A stretch of DNA of 7,053 nt from a bacterium (GTDB lineage: Bacteria; SZUA-79; Acidulodesulfobacterales; Acidulodesulfobacteraceae). Within the stretch, counting starts at the first letter, position 1, and each line of letters opens with the position of its first letter. The DNA is taken from assembly GCA_021789455.1 (NCBI GenBank), contig JAJYJN010000054.1, positions 1 to 7,053 on the forward strand, written 5' to 3'. The notes below the pieces were generated by a model. It had not been told where the DNA came from and did not search any database. It saw only the letters and a program-made list of their open reading frames with translations. Below are positions 1 through 6,192 of the stretch, piece after piece. Position numbers and translations under genes: made by a program.

Positions 1-396
1 AAAGACTTTAGCGGACAGGCAAAAAAATACGGCGGAACGGTTAGGAAAGTTCCTCTTTTTTCGGAGATAGACCTCGTAAAATCGGCCTATTTCAAAAAAT
101 ATTCCATAAGCGGAAGCATACTTAAATCTATATTTTCTACGGGGCAGGGCGAGGTTGTATCTGGGGTTTTTCCGGTGAAATCAGGGTATGCTGCAATTAA
201 AATATTAAAGGTTTATTTTCCCGAATATGTTTCCGATGCAAATGCTAAAGGCGGCGGAGAAGCGCTGTTGAAAGAAAAGGAGCTTTACGGTTTTCAGAAA
301 GAGCAGGAATTTCTTGACGATTACGTTGATTATTTAGAATCCAAATCGAACGTTAAAATTAACAGAAGCGCATTATCGGCGTTTCATCCCTATTAA
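1..396 (+). CDS. C-terminal part of a PpiD/SurA-type periplasmic peptidyl-prolyl isomerase/chaperone (5' end outside window)
   Basis: An open frame runs from the first base to a TAA at 394-396, giving 131 residues with no start, so the gene begins upstream of the window. The fragment resembles the C-terminal half of PpiD-like proteins of the periplasmic face of the inner membrane. A parvulin-like segment has the pattern KKYGGTVRKVPLF, then a helix ending SIFSTGQGEVV, then FPVKSGYAAIKI, matching the family pattern (aF.l..Gevs.pv....Gy.v.kv). A charged, probably helical stretch follows (about residues 80-120) and then a terminal VKINRSAL, like the 'a.I.iN...l' ending of many deltaproteobacterial PpiD proteins. 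Such proteins assist folding of exported proteins, and many of their parvulin domains lack isomerase activity; which applies here cannot be judged. An ATG at 175 lies inside the parvulin-like domain and is not a credible start. The next gene begins 13 bases downstream. The family assignment is from pattern memory and is moderately sure. Confidence 0.65.
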   Translation, partial: KDFSGQAKKYGGTVRKVPLFSEIDLVKSAYFKKYSISGSILKSIFSTGQGEVVSGVFPVKSGYAAIKILKVYFPEYVSDANAKGGGEALLKEKELYGFQKEQEFLDDYVDYLESKSNVKINRSALSAFHPY

Positions 397-409
397 TAAT
401 TAATAAATA

Positions 410-1204
410 ATGTCCATTTACGGAGATGATTTGCAAAATTATTTAGATTTCGCGGTAGGACTTGCTAAAGACTGCGGAAAAATAATTTCTAAAAATTTCA
501 GAAAAACTCATACCGTAAAATATAAAGGTCCGGTCGATATAGTTACGGAAGCCGACGCGGCTTCCCAGAATTATGCCGTCCTCAGCATTAAAAAAGCGTT
601 TCCTTCGCATTCTATCCTGGCAGAAGAAGATAATTGCAAAATTTATAATAATTCAGAATTTAAATGGATTATAGACCCGTTGGACGGCACTACTAATTAT
701 GCGCACGGGCTCCCTATTTTTTGTTTCTCGGCGGCGCTGGAAAAAGATTCGGAAATAATTATGGGATGCGCATATAATCCGGTATTAAAAGAGATGTTTT
801 ACGCCGTTAAAGACGGCGGAGCATATTTAAACGGCAAAAAGATTAATGTTTCTAAAACGGCGGTATTCGAGAGATGCCTGCTGTCAACCGGTTTTCCGTA
901 CGATAAAAAAATTAATCCAGATAATAATTTCGACCATTTCAGGGATATTTCCGTTGACGTTAGGGGCATAAGGCGGCTCGGCTCGGCAGTTTTGGATATC
1001 TGTTACGTCGCAGCCGGATTTCTCGACGGATACTGGGAACTCAATTTAAACCCGTGGGATATGGCTTCGGGAAGTTTGATAATAAAAGAAGCCGGAGGCG
1101 CCGTAACGGATTTTTGCAAAAAACCGCTGGATATTTATAAAAAAAGGATACTCGCCTCCAACGGTTTGATTCACGACAGGATGTCGGAAATTTTATGCAG
1201 ATAA
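410..1204 (+). CDS. suhB: Inositol monophosphatase family protein (SuhB-like), Mg-dependent phosphatase
   Basis: This 264-residue protein has the usual length for the family and all its signatures. The metal-binding glutamate lies in ILAEED (E72/E73). The first motif WIIDPLDGTTNY spans residues 86-97 and carries metal ligands D89 and D92. RRLGSAVLD (188-196) precedes a tract like the AAG.LDG.WE of SuhB, and the second motif NPWDMASG (about 214-221) supplies D217. Family members hydrolyse inositol-1-phosphate or related sugar phosphates using Mg2+. In E. coli, SuhB also joins the Nus transcription complex on rRNA operons; whether this protein does either job is not shown by sequence, and FBPase- or PAP-phosphatase-like activity is possible. 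It is cytoplasmic, with no signal peptide or membrane segment. The ATG at 410 lies 13 bases after the upstream stop and 3 bases separate its stop from mrdA, consistent with an operon. No Shine-Dalgarno sequence precedes it, only an A/T-rich leader. The family call is firm; the gene symbol is less so. Confidence 0.9.
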   Translation: MSIYGDDLQNYLDFAVGLAKDCGKIISKNFRKTHTVKYKGPVDIVTEADAASQNYAVLSIKKAFPSHSILAEEDNCKIYNNSEFKWIIDPLDGTTNYAHGLPIFCFSAALEKDSEIIMGCAYNPVLKEMFYAVKDGGAYLNGKKINVSKTAVFERCLLSTGFPYDKKINPDNNFDHFRDISVDVRGIRRLGSAVLDICYVAAGFLDGYWELNLNPWDMASGSLIIKEAGGAVTDFCKKPLDIYKKRILASNGLIHDRMSEILCR

Positions 1205-1207
1205 AAT

Positions 1208-3124
1208 ATGTCGTCGCAATATAACGAAAACGGAATATTAAAAGGGCAGAAAAACAGGATTAATTTACTTGCGGTTATCGTTACGATACTCCTTGCAATC
1301 TTAATCGTCAGGCTTTTTTATCTGCAGATTGTCAAAGGCGGCTATTATTACAAACTGGCGAAAGATAATGCGACAAGAGTAATATATCTTACCGCTCCGA
1401 GAGGCGACATACTTTCGAAAAACGGCAAAATATTCGTAGATAACGAATCTTCGTTTAATATAGCCGTTATTTTGTCGCGCGTAAAAAAAAGAAAAACGGA
1501 GTTCAAATTCCTTGCCGGCTTAATGCATAAAAGCTACAGAAAAATTTTACAAAAAGTAAAAAAAGAAGAATTTCTGCCTCCTTACGAACCTATTATTTTA
1601 ATACGCAATATTTCGCTCAAAGAACTTTCCAAGTTTGAGGTGAACAAGCTATTCCTTAAAGGTTTTTTTATAGCAAAAATTCCTATAAGGCATTATCCGT
1701 ACGAAAAAATGGGCGCCCAGATTTTCGGATACGTCGGGCCGGTATCTTCGACGGAGTTAAAAGAAAAAAAATACGGTTATCTTAACTCGTCCGACATTAT
1801 AGGAGAAACCGGACTGGAGTATTACTATCAAAAATATCTGCACGGCAAAGACGGCGAAAAAAGGATAGTCGTGAATTCCAAAGGCGAACCTATAGGCAAT
1901 ATAGTCGTCAAAAAGCCGGTTATGGGCGCGAATTTATATACCACGCTCGATTTTTCCCTGCAAAAACTTGCATACAAGCTTATGAAAAAAAGAGAGGGCG
2001 CGGTAATAGCGGTTAATCCTAACAACGGAAAAATTCTGGCTATGGTATCTACGCCGTCTTTTAATCCTTTTTATTTTTCGGAGGGCATAAGCAGAAAGCA
2101 CTGGGATTCAATTATAAACAACGACGAACATCCTTTGCAGAACAAAGGGATTCAAAATGCTCTCGCCCCCGGTTCGACTTTTAAAGCGGTTGCTTCTCTT
2201 GCCGCTTTGTCTTTGCATCTTATAACGCCGGAAGAAAAAATTTATTCCGGTCCGACTTTTAAACTGGGCGACGCCGTATTTTATAACTGGAACCCCTACC
2301 AAAATTCTAAAGTAAACATGTACAGGGCGATTGCGGAGTCCGTCGATACGTATTTTTATTCTATCGGAGTCAGGATAGGCATAGACCAGCTTGCTGATTA
2401 CGCCCGTAGATTAGGCTTGGGGGAGAAAACCGGAATAGACCTTCCCGACGAAAATCCGGGATTCATTCCTACCAAGCGCCTCGTTTATCAAAGGTATCAC
2501 AGCCGGTGGTATAAAGGCTCCACCCTTTCCGCTATTATCGGGCAGAGTTACGACCTTGTATCGCCGATACAGCTTTTGATGGCATACAGCGCTATCGCCA
2601 ACGGCGGAAACCTTTACAGACCGTTTCTTTTGCAAAAGATAGTGTCGTGGAACGGAAAGATATTAAAAGAAGTGAAACCCAAATTCGTCCGGCGCATAAA
2701 TATAAAGCAAAAATATCTTAACGCCGTTAAAAAGGGCCTTTGCGACGTCGTAAGCAAAGATTACGGAACGGCAATAAACGCTAGAATAAAAGGCATAAAA
2801 TTTTGCGGGAAAACCGGAACCGCCCAGATTATTTCAAAAACATATTCTATTTACGATATAAAATATATACCGAGAAAATACCGCGATAACGCATGGTTTG
2901 TAGGTTTCGCCCCTTTAAACGACCCTAAAATAGCCGTCGTGGTACTTGATATGCACGCCAGATTTCTCGGAGCGAACGCGGCGGTTATAGCTAAAAAAAT
3001 AGTCGAAAAATATTTAGAGCAAAAAGGCTTATGGAAGCCTCCTTTGCATAAAAAAACCGAAAAAGGCAAAAAAGGCGGGAAAAGCAAAAGCAAACTGCCG
3101 AGCTTTATATATACGAGTTTTTAA
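1208..3124 (+). CDS. mrdA: Penicillin-binding protein 2 (elongation-specific peptidoglycan D,D-transpeptidase)
   Basis: This 638-residue class B PBP crosslinks peptidoglycan during lateral-wall elongation, as partner of RodA. A short cytoplasmic N-terminus is followed by one membrane anchor (about residues 18-41). The dimerisation/pedestal domain includes APRGDILSKNG (63-73) and GETGLEYYYQKYL (199-211), both typical of PBP2. The transpeptidase domain has the catalytic SxxK motif S323-T-F-K326, the second motif S378-V-D380 followed by TYFYSIG, and K535-T-G537 in CGKTGTAQ. PBP2 often has SxD here where other PBPs have SxN. The region before the SxD motif reads NWNPYQNSKVN and lacks the Gly-His-Gly I expect in many Gram-negative PBP2s. 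The C-terminus (about 612-630) is unusually lysine-rich. The length matches E. coli PBP2 (about 630). The start ATG is 3 bases after the preceding stop, without a Shine-Dalgarno sequence, and rodA starts 1 base after its stop, so translational coupling is likely. Confidence 0.95.
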   Translation: MSSQYNENGILKGQKNRINLLAVIVTILLAILIVRLFYLQIVKGGYYYKLAKDNATRVIYLTAPRGDILSKNGKIFVDNESSFNIAVILSRVKKRKTEFKFLAGLMHKSYRKILQKVKKEEFLPPYEPIILIRNISLKELSKFEVNKLFLKGFFIAKIPIRHYPYEKMGAQIFGYVGPVSSTELKEKKYGYLNSSDIIGETGLEYYYQKYLHGKDGEKRIVVNSKGEPIGNIVVKKPVMGANLYTTLDFSLQKLAYKLMKKREGAVIAVNPNNGKILAMVSTPSFNPFYFSEGISRKHWDSIINNDEHPLQNKGIQNALAPGSTFKAVASLAALSLHLITPEEKIYSGPTFKLGDAVFYNWNPYQNSKVNMYRAIAESVDTYFYSIGVRIGIDQLADYARRLGLGEKTGIDLPDENPGFIPTKRLVYQRYHSRWYKGSTLSAIIGQSYDLVSPIQLLMAYSAIANGGNLYRPFLLQKIVSWNGKILKEVKPKFVRRINIKQKYLNAVKKGLCDVVSKDYGTAINARIKGIKFCGKTGTAQIISKTYSIYDIKYIPRKYRDNAWFVGFAPLNDPKIAVVVLDMHARFLGANAAVIAKKIVEKYLEQKGLWKPPLHKKTEKGKKGGKSKSKLPSFIYTSF

Positions 3125-3125
3125 T

Positions 3126-4238
3126 ATGAAAATATTGGATAACCAGTACGCTAAAAATTTTGATTTTATAATGTTTTTTGCGGTTATTTTAATATCCGTA
3201 CTCGGCATTATAAATCTTTACGGTTCTTTAAGCATAAACCATAAGGATTTCCTCGACCCCTACGTAATAAAGCAGATTATATGGTTTATAATATCCTTCT
3301 TCATAATGTTCGTAATAATAACTATCGATTACAATACGCTTATAGAAGCCGCCTATTATATTTACGGTTTTATTTTAATATTTATTACGGTCGTCCTGTT
3401 AAAGGGCAGAATTACCCACGGGGCTTCAAGGTGGATTTCGCTGGGCATGTTTTCGTTCCAGCCGTCCGAGCTCATGAAAATAGGCTTAATATTTGCTCTT
3501 GCCAAGTATTTTACGACGTATGAAAATAAAAAAGGCTATTCCCTTAAAGGGCTTATAGTTCCGTTTATAGTAATTATCATACCCGTTCTGCTGATAGCAA
3601 AAGAGCCCGATTTAGGTACGGCGCTTATCGTTTTATTTATCGGTTTTATTATGGTTTTTCTTGCCGGAATAAAAAAAAGTTCGATGGTTATTTTGACGGG
3701 AATTGCGCTGGTCGTCGGTCCGCTTTTGTGGTTCAGGTTGAAATCCTATCAAAAAAGCAGAATACTTATATTTTTACATCCCGCCAAAGATTATCTGGGG
3801 GCAGGATATAACATTATCCAGTCGGAAATTGCGGTCGGGGCGGGAAGGTTTTTCGGAGACGGTTTCGGGAACGGTTCTCAGAGCACTTTAGATTTTTTGC
3901 CGGCTAAACACACCGATTTTATATTTTCCACGTTTATGCAGCAGTTTGGGTTTTTAGGCGGACTGGTTCTTATAGCGCTATATTTTATCGTAATAATAAG
4001 GGGTTTTAAAATAGTTTACAGGGCAAAAAAATTGCAGGGATTTCTTCTCGGCGGAGGCGCCCTCGGCATTATTACGTTTCATGCTATAATAAATATGTAT
4101 ATGACGGTAGGGCTTCTGCCGGTCGTGGGCGTTCCGCTTCCTTTTTTCAGTTACGGAGGGACGTCGCTCGTAGTCGATATGTCTGCGGCCGCTATACTTT
4201 TAAATATCTCGATGAGAAGATACAAATTTCAGTCGTAA
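3126..4238 (+). CDS. rodA: RodA, SEDS-family peptidoglycan glycosyltransferase
   Basis: This 370-residue polytopic inner-membrane protein has about ten hydrophobic segments and the usual RodA length. It polymerises glycan strands from lipid II in the elongasome, paired with the PBP2 encoded immediately upstream. SEDS motifs visible in order are GASRWISLG...FQPSELMKIGL (99-121), where E115 and K118 match functionally important residues of E. coli RodA (E114, K117 as I recall). Next are KEPDLGTAL (159-167), the loop YNIIQSEIAVGAG (228-240), FLPAKHTDFIFS (257-268) with D264 in the place of the essential aspartate (D262 in E. coli), and LLPVVGVPLPFFSYGGTS (330-347). Just after HTD, residues 271-275 read MQQFG where the family normally has a Glu-Glu before Gly-Phe/Leu, an odd substitution reported as a finding. 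FtsW is the alternative family, but the adjacent PBP2 and absence of divisome genes favour RodA. No Shine-Dalgarno sequence is seen; the single-base gap from mrdA suggests coupled translation. Confidence 0.95.
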   Translation: MKILDNQYAKNFDFIMFFAVILISVLGIINLYGSLSINHKDFLDPYVIKQIIWFIISFFIMFVIITIDYNTLIEAAYYIYGFILIFITVVLLKGRITHGASRWISLGMFSFQPSELMKIGLIFALAKYFTTYENKKGYSLKGLIVPFIVIIIPVLLIAKEPDLGTALIVLFIGFIMVFLAGIKKSSMVILTGIALVVGPLLWFRLKSYQKSRILIFLHPAKDYLGAGYNIIQSEIAVGAGRFFGDGFGNGSQSTLDFLPAKHTDFIFSTFMQQFGFLGGLVLIALYFIVIIRGFKIVYRAKKLQGFLLGGGALGIITFHAIINMYMTVGLLPVVGVPLPFFSYGGTSLVVDMSAAAILLNISMRRYKFQS

Positions 4239-4241
4239 AAA

Positions 4242-4748
4242 ATGAAAAAATATAAAAATTTAGATATCCGAAATATTTCTATTTTAATATCTTCCTTTTT
4301 TTATGCCGGGTTTTTTCCCTACGGCCCTGGTACCGCCGGTTCCGTTGCGGCATTTTTATTATATATACTGCTGTTAAGGTTTTTAAATCCTTTTTATTAT
4401 TTAGCGCTCTGCCTGCTTATATTTATCTCGGGAGTTTATTTCTCGTCTAAGGCGGAAAAAATATCGGGCATTGCCGACCCGCCTTTTGTCGTAATAGACG
4501 AAGTGCTGGGATATCTTTCGGTTGCGGCGGGGCTGCTATGGATGCATTTTTCTTTTTTTCACCTGTTTATATATGCGTTTTGCGGGCTGGCGTTATTCCG
4601 TTTCTTCGATATATTGAAACCTTTTCCTATCGGAATAATCGACAAAAAAGTCAGGGGCGGATTCGGCATTATGCTCGACGACCTTGCCGCCGCCGTTTTC
4701 TCCTTGATAGTTTTGCGTTTTATAATAGTAGTTATAGCCGGATTTTGA
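4242..4748 (+). CDS. pgpA: Phosphatidylglycerophosphatase A
   Basis: This 168-residue membrane protein is close to the usual length (about 170). It dephosphorylates phosphatidylglycerol phosphate to phosphatidylglycerol, the last step in making this anionic lipid, at the inner membrane. Family signatures are all present. FPYGPGTAGSV (25-35) matches the N-terminal G.GT.GS motif, and DPPFVVIDEVLG (79-90) carries the conserved acidic pair D86-E87. FRFFDILKPFPI (119-130) follows, and the last motif, GGFGIMLDDLAA (139-150), carries D146-D147. Four hydrophobic segments surround these motifs, roughly at 12-22, 34-63, 88-118 and 150-167. The ATG at 4242 is 3 bases beyond the rodA stop, so it very likely belongs to the same transcript. 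No Shine-Dalgarno sequence precedes it. It is the last member of the tightly packed block; the next gene is 83 bases away. Confidence 0.93.
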   Translation: MKKYKNLDIRNISILISSFFYAGFFPYGPGTAGSVAAFLLYILLLRFLNPFYYLALCLLIFISGVYFSSKAEKISGIADPPFVVIDEVLGYLSVAAGLLWMHFSFFHLFIYAFCGLALFRFFDILKPFPIGIIDKKVRGGFGIMLDDLAAAVFSLIVLRFIIVVIAGF

Positions 4749-4756
4749 CCGTATAT

Positions 4757-4786
4757 TTTACCTTTTTGTAGAAAAAATGTTAAAAT
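4757..4786 (+). promoter_or_regulatory. Possible sigma70-type promoter for cinA (extended -10)
   Basis: The 83-base pgpA-cinA gap holds TTTACC at 4757-4762 (4 of 6 to TTGACA), an 18-base spacer and TAAAAT at 4781-4786 (5 of 6 to TATAAT). The -10 is preceded by TGT at 4778-4780, an extended -10. Transcription would start near 4793, leaving a leader of about 40 bases. The gap is very A/T-rich, so chance matches are likely. No convincing terminator hairpin or operator is visible in the gap, so read-through from pgpA remains possible. Confidence 0.35.
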
Positions 4787-4831
4787 AATATCCTTAATAA
4801 TATAAAGAACCTTATAAGCTAAATCTTGAAA

Positions 4832-6109
4832 ATGGAAACTAAAGACAAAGAGCCTAAAGATATTAAAATCCTCGTTATAGCCGGTAACCATAATTTTGCG
4901 GAAGCGGGAGAGATTATAAAAGAGCTTTCGGACGTGCTTTCAAATTACGGTTTGGGGTTTAAAGAAGCCGTTATAATGCCGGAAAGCCAGAGAGACGGCA
5001 TATATAAAGTAATGTCTTACATGGCGTCCGGAGATTCTTTCGTTATAGTATGCGGAGGAATGAAGGAGGACGTTTCTTTAACCCGCGATACGGTTTCCGC
5101 GGTTTTTAAGAGAGAACTCGTCAGGAGCAAAGACGCCGCAGATTTGATGGCTCTCGTTTATGAATCCGAAAAAAAAGCTTTTAATCCTTCGGTTGAAAAA
5201 GCCTGTTATTTTCCCGAGCATTCTTTTATAGTTCCCAACCAGAATTCCGGAATTTCCGGCTTTTATCTTACCGAACCTATTTTTTTTGCGGCTATGCCGC
5301 TTGAGCCTAAAAATGCCGTAAATATGTTTAAAAACCATATACTCGGAAAAATGCTCGGCAAACTCGGTATCAATTATTTTGTCAGATTAAGAAAATATAA
5401 ACTTTTCGGATTAAAGGAAAAAGAATTCGAAATTCTTTTCGAAAAATTAAAAAAAACTGCCGAATGCGCTCTTAATTATGAATTTTCATACGGAGAATTC
5501 ATCGTATCCGCCGCCCTCAACGGCGTTTCTACCCAGAAACTTAACGAAAACGTAAAGTCGCTCGACAATAAAGTCGGCGAAATTTTTAAAGACTATCTTT
5601 ACGGTTTCGACGACGACGAACTTCATATAGTATGCTCGTATCTTCTTAAAGAAAACGGTATCAAGATTGCGGTCGCGGAATCGCTTACGGGCGGCTATAT
5701 TTCCAATAAGCTTACGGATTTGCCGGGAGCTTCGGCTTATTTCGTTTACGGCGGCGTGGTGTATTCCGATTACGCAAAAACCGCTCTTCTCGGGGTAGAT
5801 AAAGCGGTTATAGAAAAAGAGGGAGCGGTATCCGATAAATGCGCTATAGAAATGGCGGAAAAAGCAAGGGAAAATGCAAAGGCCGACATAGGAATTGCCG
5901 TTACCGGGTTTGCCGGACCTAAAACCGAATACGATAATTATCCCGTGGGAACCGTTTTCATAGCCCTTTCCAGTCCCAAAGTAAAAGAAGTTAGAAAATA
6001 TTCGTTTTCCGGTTCCCGCTTAGACGTTAAAGCATATACGGCAAAAATGGCGCTGTTCTGGATATACCGCCTTATAAGCGGGACGCCGCAATCTTTAATA
6101 AAAACGTAA
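4832..6109 (+). CDS. cinA: CinA-like protein: degenerate N-terminal MoCF-type domain plus C-terminal NMN deamidase (PncC-type) domain
   Basis: With the ATG at 4832 the protein has 425 residues, the normal length of two-domain CinA. A TTG at 4826 would add two residues and is less likely. The C-terminal domain (about 258-425) is well conserved: VAESLTGGYIS (281-291), LPGASAYFVYGGVVYSDYAK (297-316), IAVTGFAGP (355-363), PVGTVFIAL (371-379) and FSGSR (391-395). In PncC/CinA enzymes this domain deamidates nicotinamide mononucleotide to nicotinic acid mononucleotide in pyridine nucleotide salvage. The N-terminal domain (about 10-180) has the CinA layout, including IVPNQNSGISGF (133-144) and a 'lPgvP.Em' equivalent at MPLEPKNAVNMF (155-166). 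However, GTELLLG is replaced by AGNHNFAEAGE and GGLGPTxDD by GGMKEDVSLTRD. A middle segment with RKYKLFGLKEKEF (187-199) matches the CinA linker domain. No Shine-Dalgarno sequence is evident. recA follows 83 bases downstream, a common pairing. The family call is firm; pyrophosphatase activity of the N-terminal domain is doubtful. Confidence 0.88.
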   Translation: METKDKEPKDIKILVIAGNHNFAEAGEIIKELSDVLSNYGLGFKEAVIMPESQRDGIYKVMSYMASGDSFVIVCGGMKEDVSLTRDTVSAVFKRELVRSKDAADLMALVYESEKKAFNPSVEKACYFPEHSFIVPNQNSGISGFYLTEPIFFAAMPLEPKNAVNMFKNHILGKMLGKLGINYFVRLRKYKLFGLKEKEFEILFEKLKKTAECALNYEFSYGEFIVSAALNGVSTQKLNENVKSLDNKVGEIFKDYLYGFDDDELHIVCSYLLKENGIKIAVAESLTGGYISNKLTDLPGASAYFVYGGVVYSDYAKTALLGVDKAVIEKEGAVSDKCAIEMAEKARENAKADIGIAVTGFAGPKTEYDNYPVGTVFIALSSPKVKEVRKYSFSGSRLDVKAYTAKMALFWIYRLISGTPQSLIKT

Positions 6110-6121
6110 CAATAATTTAAC

Positions 6122-6150
6122 TTGATAATATTTCTTTTTTGAGATATAAC
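6122..6150 (+). promoter_or_regulatory. Sigma70-type promoter for recA
   Basis: TTGATA at 6122-6127 (5 of 6 to TTGACA) and TATAAC at 6145-6150 (5 of 6 to TATAAT) are separated by exactly 17 bases, the optimal spacing, in the 83-base gap between cinA and recA. Transcription would begin near 6157, about 36 bases before the first recA ATG. I see no LexA-type operator (neither CTG-N10-CAG nor an obvious dyad of other known types) overlapping it. No terminator hairpin for cinA is visible in the gap either. Confidence 0.6.
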
Positions 6151-6178
6151 TTTTAAATAAAAAAAATAAAATAAGAAA

Positions 6179-6185
6179 AGGAAGG
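6179..6185 (+). promoter_or_regulatory. Strong Shine-Dalgarno site for recA (first start)
   Basis: AGGAAGG sits 7 bases before the ATG at 6193. It is the only strong Shine-Dalgarno sequence before a first start codon in the window, and it supports translation of the extended form of RecA. Confidence 0.75.
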
Positions 6186-6192
6186 CATAATT

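Noticed and set aside
175..396. A separate 73-residue small gene starting at ATG 175
   Set aside because: The same frame is open back to base 1 and residues before the ATG continue the PpiD-like domain, so this Met is internal.
1828..3093. Several antisense open frames of 64-80 codons opposite mrdA
   Set aside because: They lie fully inside a well-supported gene, resemble no family I recognise and are explained by the codon bias of the sense strand.
4764..4777. TTTTT-GTAG-AAAAA small inverted repeat in the pgpA-cinA gap, as a terminator
   Set aside because: The stem is only A-T pairs with a 4-base loop and no following T-run, so it would be too weak for an intrinsic terminator.
4826..4831. 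TTG start two codons before the cinA ATG
   Set aside because: It gains only Met-Lys, has no better Shine-Dalgarno than the ATG at 4832, and TTG is a rarer start.
4538..4891. Overlapping open frames on both strands across the pgpA 3' end and the pgpA-cinA gap
   Set aside because: pgpA motifs run to its stop at 4748, and the alternative frames have no family resemblance or ribosome-binding site.
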